Part shown: positions 16,363 through 24,965 of the stretch, piece by piece
Position numbering within the stretch: the stretch's first letter is position 1
Layout: each line of letters begins with the position of its first letter
DNA from: Faecalibacterium sp.
GTDB lineage: Bacteria; Bacillota; Clostridia; Oscillospirales; Ruminococcaceae
Assembly: GCA_029264955.1 (NCBI GenBank)
Contig: JARHYC010000015.1
Span: 1 to 38,154 of the forward strand
DNA length: 38,154 nucleotides
Direction: 5' to 3'
Notes under the pieces: generated by a model
The model's input: the letters and a program-made list of their open reading frames with translations, nothing else
What the model was told of the DNA's origin: nothing
The model's database searches: none
Position numbers and translations under genes: made by a program

Positions 16363-16380
16363 TTGCACCTTGCGGTGCAA
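16363..16380 (-). repeat. Perfect hairpin in the leader of the ATPase gene
   Basis: TTGCACC and GGTGCAA form a 7-bp inverted repeat around a 4-nt loop, between pgi and the ATPase gene. No T run follows in the minus direction, so it is more likely an mRNA structure or an operator than a terminator. Confidence 0.5.
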
Positions 16381-16404
16381 TAGTCAACAATTTTGAACGG
16401 CCCT

Positions 16405-17736
16405 TTATTTCAGCTTTGCTTCCAGTTCAGCCGTCAGATTCTCGTAACCAGGCTTGCCAAGCAGTGCAAACATATTCTTCTTGTAGCTTTCTACGCCCGG
16501 CTGATTGAACGGGTTCACACTCAGCAGGTAGCCGCTGCAAGCACAGGCACGCCAGTAGAAATAAATCAGATAGCCTACATTATAAGCAGACAAATCGTCC
16601 ACTTCGATCATCAGCTGGGGTACCCCACCCTCGATGTGTGCAAGAATAGTGCCTTCCATCGCCTTGCGATTCACAACGCTCATGTTCTGGTTTGCCAGGA
16701 AGTTCAAACCGTCGAAGTTGCCTTCCAGCTCTTCCAGATACAGATCCGATGCGGGCTTCTTCACGTCCACAACGGTCTCGAACATGACGCGTGCGCCATC
16801 CTGAATGAACTGACCCATAGAGTGCAGGTCGGTGGATAGGATGCAGCTTGCAGGGTAAACGCCCTTCTGGTCCTTGCCCTCGGATTCACCAAACAGCTGC
16901 TTATACCATTCGTTCATCATGGTATAATCCGGCTCATAGCACTCCATGATTTCAACAGACTTACCTTTACGGTACAGGATGTTGCGGGCAGCTGCATAGC
17001 GATATGCGTCGTTATCTGCACGATCGTTGGAGAACTTCTCCATTGCATCTGCTGCGCCCTGCATCAAAGCGTTAATGTCGATATCTGCGCAAGCGATGGG
17101 CAGCAGACCCACGGCGCTCAGCACAGAGTAACGGCCGCCGATGTCATCCGGAACAACGAAGGTTTCCCAGCCCTGCTTGTCGGCCAGCTCTTTCAGCGTG
17201 CCGCGTGCCCGGTCGGTAGTAGCGTAAATACGCTTGTTGGCCTCCTCTGCGCCGACCTGCTCTTCCAGCAGCTTGCGCAGTACACGGAATGCCAGCGAAG
17301 TTTCTGTCGTAGTACCGGACTTGGAAATTACGTTGATGGAGAAGCGCTTGCCGCGGCAAATCTCCAGGATATTGTTCAGGTAGCTGGGGCTGATGCTGTT
17401 GCCGCAGAAATAAATCTTTAAGCCGTCCTGCAGCTCGTTGTGGTAGATGCCCTTAACGGCTTCGATCACAGCGCGTGCGCCCAGATAGCTTCCGCCGATG
17501 CCGGCAACCACCAGCACGTCGGAATCCTCACGAATCTTCTTTGCAGCAGCCTGAATACGTGCAAACTCTTCCTTATCGTAATCGCGGGGCTGATACATCC
17601 AGCCCAAAAAGTCGTTGCCGGGGCCGCTCTTTTCTTCCAGCTGCTTGTGTGCCTGCTGAACCTGGGGCCAAATTGCTTCGAACTCGTGCTCTGCAACAAA
17701 TTTGCTTAAATGCTTTGTATTGAACTGTACACTCAT
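16405..17736 (-). CDS. pgi: Glucose-6-phosphate isomerase
   Basis: Interconverts glucose-6-phosphate and fructose-6-phosphate in glycolysis. The 443-residue product is the short bacterial form. Signatures are VVAGIGGSYLGARAVIEA, the sugar-phosphate binding SKSGTTTETSLAFR, DDIGGRYSVLSAVGLLP with the active-site Arg region, STDLHSMGQFIQDG, and NPFNQPGVESYKKNMF with the catalytic Lys region. GGAGG precedes the ATG at 17736, and the gene has its own promoter. Confidence 0.97.
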   Translation of the reverse strand: MSVQFNTKHLSKFVAEHEFEAIWPQVQQAHKQLEEKSGPGNDFLGWMYQPRDYDKEEFARIQAAAKKIREDSDVLVVAGIGGSYLGARAVIEAVKGIYHNELQDGLKIYFCGNSISPSYLNNILEICRGKRFSINVISKSGTTTETSLAFRVLRKLLEEQVGAEEANKRIYATTDRARGTLKELADKQGWETFVVPDDIGGRYSVLSAVGLLPIACADIDINALMQGAADAMEKFSNDRADNDAYRYAAARNILYRKGKSVEIMECYEPDYTMMNEWYKQLFGESEGKDQKGVYPASCILSTDLHSMGQFIQDGARVMFETVVDVKKPASDLYLEELEGNFDGLNFLANQNMSVVNRKAMEGTILAHIEGGVPQLMIEVDDLSAYNVGYLIYFYWRACACSGYLLSVNPFNQPGVESYKKNMFALLGKPGYENLTAELEAKLK

Positions 17737-17779
17737 CTATTTACTACCTCCACGCAGGAAAAGTCTTTTTCATGTACCA

Positions 17780-17808
17780 AGTGTACCTTTACGCCGTCTC
17801 AAAGTCAA
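17780..17808 (-). promoter_or_regulatory. pgi promoter
   Basis: TTGACT (17808-17803) and TACACT (17785-17780) with a 17-bp spacer on the minus strand. Confidence 0.7.
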
Positions 17809-17868
17809 GAAAAAATCGCTAGTTATTGTATAAAGTTTCCAATAATTTCTTGGTCATTTCACCAAATA

Positions 17869-19098
17869 TTACATAGATTCCCTACCTACAGCCCGGCACA
17901 GAATCAAATCAAATGCCGCTGCAAAATCTAATTTCTCTACCTGCATCGCACTTTTTACCGCCCACGAACCCAGCTTTTCTTTATCCGCGTACAGATTCAC
18001 TGTGCCCAGCTCTTGATTTTGATCCAGCGGTGCATCCACCGATTCCGGCAAAACCAACTCGGCGCGCAAATCTTTTCCTCCGCCTTTTTTCACAAGAACC
18101 CGCGGGGGTATGTCGTTGTAATCCAGTTGCACCGCCCCCTGTTTTGCGCCGCGCACCGGCAGATCCAGCGGCGCATTGGGCAATGCCGGGACCGCACCGG
18201 CTTCGTAGTTCGCAAAGCCGTAATCCAGCAGCGCCGCTGCCGCTTCAAAACGCTCTTTACCGGAAGGCGAACCCAGAATCACCGCAATCAAAGAAAGGTC
18301 ATCCCGGACAGCGGTTGCAGACATACAAACGCCTGCGCCGCTGGTTGTGCCTGTTTTCAGTCCGGTCATACCCGGATAGCTTTTCAGCAATTTATTGGTG
18401 TTCACCAAATGGGTTTCGCCGCCGCGCAGCTGATCGGTCCAAATACCGGAATATTCCAGAATCTCAGGGCAGGTATTCAGGATATAACGGCTTAAAATCG
18501 CCACATCGTGCGCCGTGGAATGGTGGTCTGCTGCATCCAGGCCGCAGGCATTGCAGTAATGGGTGTTTTTCATCCCCAGTTCTGCCGCGCGGGCGTTCAT
18601 CTGGGATACAAACGCAGGTTCGCTGCCCCCTACCAGCTCCGCTACTGCAACCGCCGCATCGTTGGCGCTGCAAACGCAAATCGCTTTCAGCATTTCTTTC
18701 AGAGTGAAATGCTCCCCTGGCTCCAGCCAAATCTGACTGCCGCCCATGGAGGCAGCGTGCTCGCTGACCGGGACCTCCTGGTCACATTGCAGTTTGCCGT
18801 CATGGATGGCCTCAAAGGTCAAAAGCAGGGTCATCAATTTGGTGATGGACGCCATGGGCATCTGGGTATCGCCGTTTTTATCATAAAGGATGGTTCCGGT
18901 GTCCTGATCTATTAAGACAGCCGCGCGGCACGGCAAAGAAAGGTCCACCTGTTCGGCGGCAGTTTGCACCACAGGCTCCTTGTTTGCCGGCGGACCCGCC
19001 GTCAGTTTGGGGACATTTTGTGCCGTATAGGCGCATTGCACCAGTAAAACACCGCACAGCAGCACCGCCGCAATCGCGATCCATTTTGATTTTTTCAT
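17869..19098 (-). CDS. dacF: D-alanyl-D-alanine carboxypeptidase (S11, DacF-like)
   Basis: Penicillin-binding protein that trims the terminal D-Ala of peptidoglycan stem peptides outside the membrane. It has a signal peptide (MKKSKWIAIAAVLLCGVLLV). The three S11 motifs are present: SITK (nucleophile Ser at 84, Lys 87), SAN (144-146) and KTG (248-250, in GLKTGTTSGAG). A C-terminal PBP5-like domain follows, from about residue 310. The 409-residue length fits DacF/DacB. GGAGG precedes the ATG at 19098. A sporulation-specific role is possible for the DacF group but is not shown by the sequence. Confidence 0.9.
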   Translation of the reverse strand: MKKSKWIAIAAVLLCGVLLVQCAYTAQNVPKLTAGPPANKEPVVQTAAEQVDLSLPCRAAVLIDQDTGTILYDKNGDTQMPMASITKLMTLLLTFEAIHDGKLQCDQEVPVSEHAASMGGSQIWLEPGEHFTLKEMLKAICVCSANDAAVAVAELVGGSEPAFVSQMNARAAELGMKNTHYCNACGLDAADHHSTAHDVAILSRYILNTCPEILEYSGIWTDQLRGGETHLVNTNKLLKSYPGMTGLKTGTTSGAGVCMSATAVRDDLSLIAVILGSPSGKERFEAAAALLDYGFANYEAGAVPALPNAPLDLPVRGAKQGAVQLDYNDIPPRVLVKKGGGKDLRAELVLPESVDAPLDQNQELGTVNLYADKEKLGSWAVKSAMQVEKLDFAAAFDLILCRAVGRESM

Positions 19099-19177
19099 CT
19101 AGATTCCTCCGCATCTGCATTGAAGTATTACCATCTTATGCAGGTGGAAAGTGCTTTATTTTTCTTTTGAAATATCT

Positions 19178-19213
19178 TATAATAGAGCATACCCTTTTCC
19201 ATCGAAAAAGGGA
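19178..19213 (+). promoter_or_regulatory. mtaB -10 element and leader hairpin
   Basis: TATAAT at 19178-19183 lies about 50 nt upstream of the mtaB start; the -35 at 17 bp is poor. Directly downstream, CCCTTTT and AAAAGGG form a 7-bp hairpin in the leader, a few nt before the CGGAG ribosome binding site. Confidence 0.5.
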
Positions 19214-19233
19214 GTAAAAGATCGGAGTATACT

Positions 19234-20532
19234 ATGCGCGTTAATTTTTACACTCTGGGCTGCAAGGTCAACCTAAACGAGACCGGCGCCCTGGAAAATC
19301 TGTTTCGTCAGGCGGGCTTTACCATCGTCGGCCCGGAGCAAGAAGCAGACGTTTATATCATCAACAGCTGCACAGTCACCAATTTCGGCGACCAGAAGAG
19401 CCGTAAATGGCTGCGCCGCCAAAAGCGTGAGCATCCCGGCGCTGTCACCGTGCTGACCGGCTGCTACCCGCAGGCTTTCCCCGAAGAAGCCGCCCAGTGC
19501 ATGGAGGCGGACTTGGTTTGCGGCAATGGTGACCGCCATTCCATCATTGGCAATGTGCAGAAGCTGCTGGCTGGCCACGAGCGCATCGTGGACATCAAGC
19601 CCCACGCCAAGGGCGAACATTTCGAGGAACTGCCCGTAGAGCGTTTCGAGAGCCACACCCGTGCCTTTATTAAAATCGAGGACGGCTGTAACCGCCAGTG
19701 TGCTTATTGTGTCATTCCCCGCGCCCGCGGTCCTGTCCGCAGCCGCAGCGAGGAAAGCATCCTGAACGAGCTGCGCACGCTGGCAAAGGCTGGTTATAAA
19801 GAGGTGGTTCTGAGCGCTATTTCCCTACCCAGCTACGGTCAGGATACCGGCACGGACCTGACCACACTGGTGGAGCATTGCGCACAGGTGGAAGGCATCG
19901 AGCGCATCCGTCTGGGCAGCATTGACCCGGATATGCTGACGGACGAAGCCATCCTGCGGCTGGCAGCCGTCAAAAAGCTATGCCCCCAGTATCATTTGAG
20001 CCTGCAAAGCGGCTGTACCGCTACCCTGCGCCGAATGCGCCGTGTGTATACCGCGGAGCAGTACATGGACGTGGTGGAAAAGCTGCGCAAGGCTTACGGC
20101 GGCGCGGACAAGGTCAGCTTCACCACCGACTGCATCTGCGGCTTCCCTGCCGAAACCCAGCAGGACTTTGCCGAGAGCTGCGATTTTCTGGACAAGGTGG
20201 GCTTCTTGAAAGTCCATGTTTTCCCCTATTCTCGCCGCAGCGGCACCCCGGCTTACAGCTTTGAGGGGCAAATCTGCGAGCGGGAAAAGCAGGCACGCAG
20301 CCGCAGCATGAACGCCCGTGTGGAGGAAATCCGCACCCACGTTCTGGCTGACTTGCAGGGCACCACCGATGAAGTGCTGCTGGAAACCCCGCTGTCTGCC
20401 ACCATGTTCACCGGCTACACCCGACTATATGTGCCTGTGGTAGTAGAAGCACCCGGCCACAAGAGCGGTGATATCGTCACTGTACGTCTGGGCGAATACG
20501 ACGGTCAGCGTGTACACGCTGCGCTGGTGTAA
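19234..20532 (+). CDS. mtaB: tRNA (N6-threonylcarbamoyladenosine(37)-C2)-methylthiotransferase MtaB
   Basis: Radical-SAM enzyme that adds a methylthio group to t6A at tRNA position 37. The N-terminal UPF0004 domain has three cluster cysteines at about residues 10 (TLGCKVN), 46 (NSCTVTN) and 77 (TGCYPQ). The radical-SAM motif CNRQCAYCVIPRARGPVRSR (Cys 152, 156, 159) is of the MtaB type. FPYSRRSGTPAY and a C-terminal TRAM domain (ATMFTGYTRLYVPV) follow. Length 432 is normal. The start ATG at 19234 has CGGAG 7 nt upstream. Confidence 0.95.
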   Translation: MRVNFYTLGCKVNLNETGALENLFRQAGFTIVGPEQEADVYIINSCTVTNFGDQKSRKWLRRQKREHPGAVTVLTGCYPQAFPEEAAQCMEADLVCGNGDRHSIIGNVQKLLAGHERIVDIKPHAKGEHFEELPVERFESHTRAFIKIEDGCNRQCAYCVIPRARGPVRSRSEESILNELRTLAKAGYKEVVLSAISLPSYGQDTGTDLTTLVEHCAQVEGIERIRLGSIDPDMLTDEAILRLAAVKKLCPQYHLSLQSGCTATLRRMRRVYTAEQYMDVVEKLRKAYGGADKVSFTTDCICGFPAETQQDFAESCDFLDKVGFLKVHVFPYSRRSGTPAYSFEGQICEREKQARSRSMNARVEEIRTHVLADLQGTTDEVLLETPLSATMFTGYTRLYVPVVVEAPGHKSGDIVTVRLGEYDGQRVHAALV

Positions 20533-20553
20533 TCCGTTCCAACGAATACAAAC

Positions 20554-20589
20554 AAAAGGAGTGTATCGTTTTTTCGATACACTCCTTTT
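20554..20589 (+). terminator. mtaB terminator
   Basis: A 15-bp perfect stem, AAAAGGAGTGTATCG with its complement, around a TTTTTT loop, ending in a T run. It is nearly the same stem as the terminator at 7575-7609. Confidence 0.9.
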
Positions 20590-20621
20590 ATTTATGCAAA
20601 TTCCCGCCGGAATCGCTTTTT

Positions 20622-20765
20622 TTATTTTTCCTTTCCAAAGCACGCAATCAAAGCCAACACAACAGCAAGCCCACCGCCAATATACGCATAAAAATGATTG
20701 GTTGCAACGCAAAGCCCCGCCAACGCCACACAAATTGCAAGAATGCCCAGTTTTATCCCTTTCAT
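20622..20765 (-). CDS. Small membrane protein, 47 residues
   Basis: A short gene starting at the ATG at 20765 with AAGGAG 9 nt upstream. The product starts MKGIKLGILAICVALAGL, has a second hydrophobic segment (AYIGGGLAVVLALIAC) and ends FGKEK, so it should span the membrane twice with a basic C-terminus. No family is recognised. It is the last gene of a run of small minus-strand membrane genes. The preceding gap (20766-20979) could encode a 47-residue basic peptide but lacks a well-placed ribosome binding site. Confidence 0.55.
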   Translation of the reverse strand: MKGIKLGILAICVALAGLCVATNHFYAYIGGGLAVVLALIACFGKEK

Positions 20766-20979
20766 AAACCATTCTCCTTTTGTCGTATTGTGTAATTTTC
20801 AAAAAGCTGCTTTATGCTCACCCTCCTATGCAACTGACACTTTATTCATGTATCGCTTTTTTGTCTTTGCTGCGTTTTCCACATTGCGTACCGTATACAA
20901 GCAGCTATTCTTGTCTCGTTCCTCTTTGGTGCAGACCTCGCTCCGCTTACCTTTCGCCTTACCGGTCATGCCCAAATAC

Positions 20980-21678
20980 TTACCCCCTATTTCTCTCCGG
21001 CGGTAGCATTTCTACCTTTTTGTATGCCTTCCTTTGCTGCCAAAAGTCGATGCCAATACACGCAAGGCACAGCAAAATCAACACCCCCAAAATCAGCAGT
21101 GCGCAGTTGCGAAAGAACACCTGTGGCAGTACACGAATGATGGGGTCGGTTTTGTAAGAGAACATCCAGTTGTCCTTGCCGGGGAAAAACAAGGTGTGAA
21201 AAACAGTAAATGCCGCATTAAAATCCAGCGCAGCCAACACGCTGACCACCGCAAAAGTCGCCAAAAGCGCAATCGCCGCCCAGAACAACGGCCCACGCCC
21301 CCCAAAGCGGTAAGAGGTCAAATGAAACTTACGTCCTGCCCACCACAACAGAACCAGCAGCACAAAACTGGTCACCAGCAGGATCAAGTCCAGCTGAAAC
21401 AGAATCCGCACGTCCCGAAAATGCTGTGCGCCCTGCTGCGAAAACGGGAAATCTCCTGCCGAAAATTCGCCAGAAAGCCCAATGCAATAATCCACCACTT
21501 GATTGTATGCCTGCTCGATTTGTGCCGCATCCTTGCCGGACAGTTCCGGCAGCTGCAAGTAATCGATGTGCAGATAATAGAATGGCCGAAACAAAATCGG
21601 TGTTGCAATAGCAGCGGATAAAATCCACACAGCAAGCAGCACCGACGCAACAGCCGTCATCCATTTTTGTGTTTTCAT
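20980..21678 (-). CDS. DUF1461 integral membrane protein (TIGR01906-like)
   Basis: A 232-residue protein with four transmembrane segments: near residues 8-30, 93-112, 130-150 and 190-210. A long extracytoplasmic loop lies between the first two (FYYLHIDYLQLPELSGKDAA). The loop pattern, the short cytoplasmic connections, and the late FPGKDNWMFSYKTDPIIRVLPQVFF with its 'D.I...P..FF' motif match the DUF1461 family, whose function is unknown. It starts 3 nt after the zinc-ribbon gene, so the two are likely coupled. Confidence 0.8.
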   Translation of the reverse strand: MKTQKWMTAVASVLLAVWILSAAIATPILFRPFYYLHIDYLQLPELSGKDAAQIEQAYNQVVDYCIGLSGEFSAGDFPFSQQGAQHFRDVRILFQLDLILLVTSFVLLVLLWWAGRKFHLTSYRFGGRGPLFWAAIALLATFAVVSVLAALDFNAAFTVFHTLFFPGKDNWMFSYKTDPIIRVLPQVFFRNCALLILGVLILLCLACIGIDFWQQRKAYKKVEMLPPERNRG

Positions 21679-21681
21679 GCT

Positions 21682-21897
21682 TCAGCGAAACCTTTCCTTC
21701 AAGGTCTGCAAATCCTTCTGGTCGATCCATTCTTCCGAATAGCCGCAGCTGCAGCACACATAGCGATTCACCAGCACTGCGGAAAAGATGGTCATACCCA
21801 TCTGAATATTATTTCCTGCACCGTAAGCACCTTTCGTTCCCGGCACAAAAACCAAATCTGTCCCGCCGCACTTCGGGCATTTTCCCGTGTTTTTCAT
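21682..21897 (-). CDS. Small zinc-ribbon protein
   Basis: A 71-residue protein with two CxxC pairs, CPKC near residue 7 and CCSC near residue 53, giving a zinc ribbon. Between them lie NNIQMGMTIFSAVLVNRYV and the pattern GTKGAYGAGN. The end is ERFR after a charged helix (DQKDLQTLK). The ATG at 21897 is chosen over one at 21915 because AGGAG sits 8 nt upstream. Proteins of this type are commonly annotated as nucleic-acid-binding zinc ribbon, with no known role. Confidence 0.7.
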   Translation of the reverse strand: MKNTGKCPKCGGTDLVFVPGTKGAYGAGNNIQMGMTIFSAVLVNRYVCCSCGYSEEWIDQKDLQTLKERFR

Positions 21898-22024
21898 ACC
21901 AACAGCTCCTTTCACCGGCAGTTGTCACCTGCCGCAAGATCTGGATTGTCCCTTCTTCCGTAACATTGTTTCGTTCACCGATTCGCGCTGCGCAGCGTGT
22001 GGCTCGCTGACCACTTGCGGCTCC

Positions 22025-22231
22025 TTACTTTTTATCCTCATTGAAATAAATCGTACAGCCGCTTGCCGCTGCAATCGCAAACACAATGCCGGACAATTCC
22101 GACAAATTCACATTCCATGCCATTTCGCCCAGAATTCCGCCGTTTTCCAGCATCAAACCGACCTGCATCCCCAGGACCGCACTCAGCATCACGACGCCTA
22201 CCATAATGGCAATTTTGACCCACTTGTTCAT
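22025..22231 (-). CDS. Small membrane protein, 68 residues
   Basis: Two hydrophobic segments (VKIAIMVGVVMLSAVLGMQVG and LSGIVFAIAAASGCTIYF) are separated by a short loop, and the tail is charged (NEDKK). No family recognised. AAGGAG lies 13 nt before the ATG at 22231, a longer spacing than usual. It sits between the 137-residue gene and the zinc-ribbon gene on the same strand. Confidence 0.55.
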   Translation of the reverse strand: MNKWVKIAIMVGVVMLSAVLGMQVGLMLENGGILGEMAWNVNLSELSGIVFAIAAASGCTIYFNEDKK

Positions 22232-22277
22232 AATCGTACATTTTCTCCTTTTATCCTGTTCGGATGTATCTGTTATC

Positions 22278-22691
22278 TCATCGGCACAAGGCTTCGGGTC
22301 TGCGCCCGATTCCTTTTTTATGGTTTTCTATCTGCGCTTTGAGCCGTTCCGCCAATACAAAACAACCTGCTTTTTCGCACAAGGCAACTCCGTATTCCAG
22401 CAGACGAATATCTGTTGCCAAAGGCAGCTCATCCGCATTATCCACCGCCCACCAAGGGAACACTCTGCTGGTTTTCTCTGCCTGTGCAATCAAAAACAGA
22501 TAGCCAATCAGCTCGCCACCCCGGCGCACAAAAGCATACTGTGGCAATCTGCCATCCACGGATTTTTCCATTTCCTGCTTCATTTCTTTTACACCGCCCC
22601 ATGCGGGATGAAATCCGATACCAAAAAGCTGGTTCAGTATTTTATCTTTTTCGCCCTGCGGCAAAGCCCGGTAATTGATGATTTCGTCCAT
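22278..22691 (-). CDS. Uncharacterised 137-residue protein
   Basis: I do not recognise the family. The sequence has an amphipathic N-terminal part (LPQGEKDKILNQLFGIGFHPAWGG) and a strand pair YAFVRRGGELIGYLFLI that resembles an acetyltransferase (GNAT) core strand. A helix follows (LATDIRLLEYGVALCEKAGC), then a basic tail. The ATG at 22691 has GGAG 9 nt upstream. The open frame continues 47 codons upstream, but that part is low-quality and overlaps the promoter region. A truncated GNAT is possible but not shown. Confidence 0.55.
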   Translation of the reverse strand: MDEIINYRALPQGEKDKILNQLFGIGFHPAWGGVKEMKQEMEKSVDGRLPQYAFVRRGGELIGYLFLIAQAEKTSRVFPWWAVDNADELPLATDIRLLEYGVALCEKAGCFVLAERLKAQIENHKKGIGRRPEALCR

Positions 22692-22718
22692 TTCTGTGCG
22701 CTCCCCTGCTACGGACCA

Positions 22719-22727
22719 ATTATAGCA
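22719..22727 (-). promoter_or_regulatory. Extended -10 promoter element
   Basis: TGCTATAAT on the minus strand: TG-N-TATAAT, about 28 nt upstream of the ATG at 22691. The -35 is weak, as expected for an extended -10 promoter. Confidence 0.5.
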
Positions 22728-22804
22728 CACGCAACTGCAAAAGAACAGCCGCGCTGCTGCACCGCCTACCAAACATCCGCCACATATTCTGTACAAACAT
22801 ACGA

Positions 22805-22843
22805 AAAAGGCAACATCAGGGAGCTTCCCCAACGTTGCCTTTT
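22805..22843. terminator. Terminator after the Na/Pi-cotransporter gene
   Basis: AAAAGGCAAC and GTTGCCTTTT form the stem, with an inner GGG/CCC helix. It stops the minus-strand Na/Pi gene. Confidence 0.85.
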
Positions 22844-22846
22844 CCT

Positions 22847-24682
22847 TTATTTATTTTTTTGTTTTGTGATTTTCCACTCTGTCTTATCGAACTTTTTGTG
22901 TTCGCTTTCGCTCTTTTCGTTTTCTGCCAGCGCGTAGCGGTCCAGATATTTTTCATAGCGGCGCTCGAACGCAGCATTTGCTTCGTTGCTGCTGTACTTC
23001 AGCTCGCCCAGATATGCATGGGTATCGAACTTGTTCTCGGCAATTTCCACGATTGCGACAGCGATGTTAGAGCAGTGGTCTGCTACACGCTCGTAGCTGA
23101 TCAGCAGCTCATCCAGCACAAAACCGTATTCAATGGTGCAGGTACCTTCTCGCAGGCGTGCGATGTGGCGTGCCTTTACCTCACGCACCAGCTCATCAAC
23201 GACCTCTTCCATCGGCTCAATTTTCTTTGCGCCGTATACGTCCACTTTCTGGAATGCGTCCACAGTGCGCTCCAGAATATCACGCACAGCCGCTTCCAGA
23301 ACGTGCAGATCGTCCTGTGCTGCCTGGCTGAAATGAATATCCTTTTCGTGGATTTCCTCTGCCATCTTCACCAGATTGGTCGAGTAATCGCTGATGCGCT
23401 CAAAATCGCTGATTGTATACAGCAGCGTGTTTACCTTGCGGTGGTCATCCGGCGACAAATGCTTTGCCGACAGCTTGACCAGATAGCTGCCCAAAACGTC
23501 CTCGTAATGGTCAACCGCGTCTTCCTCACGGCAGACCTGCTTCGACAACTCCACATTCCAGGTGTGGGTCAGAGCCATTGCCTGCAACAGAGAAACACGG
23601 CTGATTTCCGCCATATCCATACCGGTCAGGTATGCACGGCCGGCTGCCACAGAAGGCGTAGACAGCAGACGTTCGTCCAGCAAAGACTGCTCGTTTGCGC
23701 TTTCGTCCTTGGTATCGGGCACCGTCAGGATTGCCAGCTTTTCCAGCCAGCTTGCTGCCGGCAGCAGCAGTGCTGTGGTAATCACATTGAACAGTGTATG
23801 CACCACCGCAATGCCAAAGGTATCGGTTGCCTGATTAAAGAAAGAGAAATGCACCAGTGCGTTCAGACCATAGAAGCCACCCAAAAACACCAGAGAACCA
23901 ATCACGTTAAAGTACAAGTGTACGCAAGCGGTACGCTTTGCGTTCTTGTTTGCGCCCGTAGAAGACAGCAGCGCAGTAATGGTAGTACCGATATTCTGAC
24001 CCATAATAATGGGCATTGCGGACGAATATGTGACCGCACCTGTCGCTGACAGCGCCTGCAAAACGCCTACAGCCGCCGACGAGGACTGGAGCAGAGCGGT
24101 CAGAACCGCACCAGCCAACATACCCAGCAGCGGGTTCTGGAAAGACAGGAACAGATCCATAAACCACTGTTCGCCTGCCAGCGGGCTCATTGCGGTGGTC
24201 ATGGTCTGCATACCGAACATCAAAATCGAAAAGCCCAGCAGAATCTTGCCTACGCCACGCTTGGGGTCCTTGCAGATCATAAACATGAACACGCCGATAA
24301 AGCCGAGAATCGGGCTCCATGCTTCGGGGTTCAGCATCTGCGTAATAAAGCTGTCGCCCTCCAAACCGGACAACGCAAGCAGCCAGCCGGTGACGGTGGT
24401 ACCCACGTTTGCGCCCATAATCACGCCGATTGCCTGACGCAGCTGCATCAAGCCGGAGTTTACGAAACCGACCGCCATAACGGTGGTTGCGCCGCTGGAT
24501 TGGATGACCGCTGTAACAGCCAAACCCAAGAAAAGTCCACGCAATGGGCTGGAAGTCATTCTGCTCAGGATATCCTGCAGCTTACCGCCTGCGGTCTGCT
24601 CCAGGCTTTTCCCCATCATATCCATGCCATACAGGAACATGGCAATGCCGCCCATTAACGTAAACACGTTGAAAATACTCAT
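22847..24682 (-). CDS. Na/Pi-cotransporter II-like protein with PhoU-like domain
   Basis: A 611-residue membrane protein of the Na/Pi cotransporter family, expected to move phosphate with sodium. Two inverted repeats carry the QSSGATT / QSSSAAVG signatures: AVIQSSGATTVMAVGFVNSGL and ALLQSSSAAVGVLQALSATG. A C-terminal cytoplasmic PhoU-like helical part of about 250 residues follows (DHYEDVLGSYLVKLSAKHLS, INTLLYTISDFERISDYSTN-like). The ATG at 24682 has GGAG 8 nt upstream and starts the membrane domain directly; the open frame continues 17 codons upstream without conservation. The gene has its own promoter. Confidence 0.9.
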   Translation of the reverse strand: MSIFNVFTLMGGIAMFLYGMDMMGKSLEQTAGGKLQDILSRMTSSPLRGLFLGLAVTAVIQSSGATTVMAVGFVNSGLMQLRQAIGVIMGANVGTTVTGWLLALSGLEGDSFITQMLNPEAWSPILGFIGVFMFMICKDPKRGVGKILLGFSILMFGMQTMTTAMSPLAGEQWFMDLFLSFQNPLLGMLAGAVLTALLQSSSAAVGVLQALSATGAVTYSSAMPIIMGQNIGTTITALLSSTGANKNAKRTACVHLYFNVIGSLVFLGGFYGLNALVHFSFFNQATDTFGIAVVHTLFNVITTALLLPAASWLEKLAILTVPDTKDESANEQSLLDERLLSTPSVAAGRAYLTGMDMAEISRVSLLQAMALTHTWNVELSKQVCREEDAVDHYEDVLGSYLVKLSAKHLSPDDHRKVNTLLYTISDFERISDYSTNLVKMAEEIHEKDIHFSQAAQDDLHVLEAAVRDILERTVDAFQKVDVYGAKKIEPMEEVVDELVREVKARHIARLREGTCTIEYGFVLDELLISYERVADHCSNIAVAIVEIAENKFDTHAYLGELKYSSNEANAAFERRYEKYLDRYALAENEKSESEHKKFDKTEWKITKQKNK

Positions 24683-24718
24683 TCTGTACGCTCCATTCTG
24701 TACAAAGAGATGCCTGTG

Positions 24719-24736
24719 CCGGTGCGGCCGCACCGG
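24719..24736. repeat. 18-bp perfect palindrome in the leader of the Na/Pi gene
   Basis: CCGGTGCGGCCGCACCGG lies between the promoter and the start codon of the Na/Pi gene. On the plus strand it is followed by GTGCCTTTTT. In the mRNA it would form a GC-rich hairpin about 35 nt before the start codon. Confidence 0.55.
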
Positions 24737-24810
24737 TGCCTTTTTGCTCTTTGTGATTTGGCTGCTTCAGGATTGCATATCGGGCACTTTTGACAAAGCC
24801 CAACATTTCT

Positions 24811-24840
24811 ATTTTACCCATGATGCAAAAGCCACGTCAA
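24811..24840 (-). promoter_or_regulatory. Promoter of the Na/Pi-cotransporter gene
   Basis: TTGACG (24840-24835) and TAAAAT (24816-24811) with an 18-bp spacer on the minus strand, leaving a leader of about 120 nt. The remaining sequence up to 24965 shows no clear signal. Confidence 0.6.
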
Positions 24841-24965
24841 CTGCAATTTACGCTGCATCGCCTTATTTGTTAAATACGCCCAAATTTTTCAACGATAAGC
24901 AAAAATACACAGCACTGTGCTTTATGTTTATTGCCCCTATTTCAACCCGCGGCACTGCGCTGCGC

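Noticed and set aside
20832-20966. Possible 47-residue basic peptide on the minus strand between DUF1461 and the small membrane gene
   Set aside because: The G-rich ribosome binding site is 13 nt from the ATG, and the highly charged product resembles no family.
22835-24049. 404-codon plus-strand frame
   Set aside because: Antisense to the Na/Pi-cotransporter gene, with no recognisable domain.
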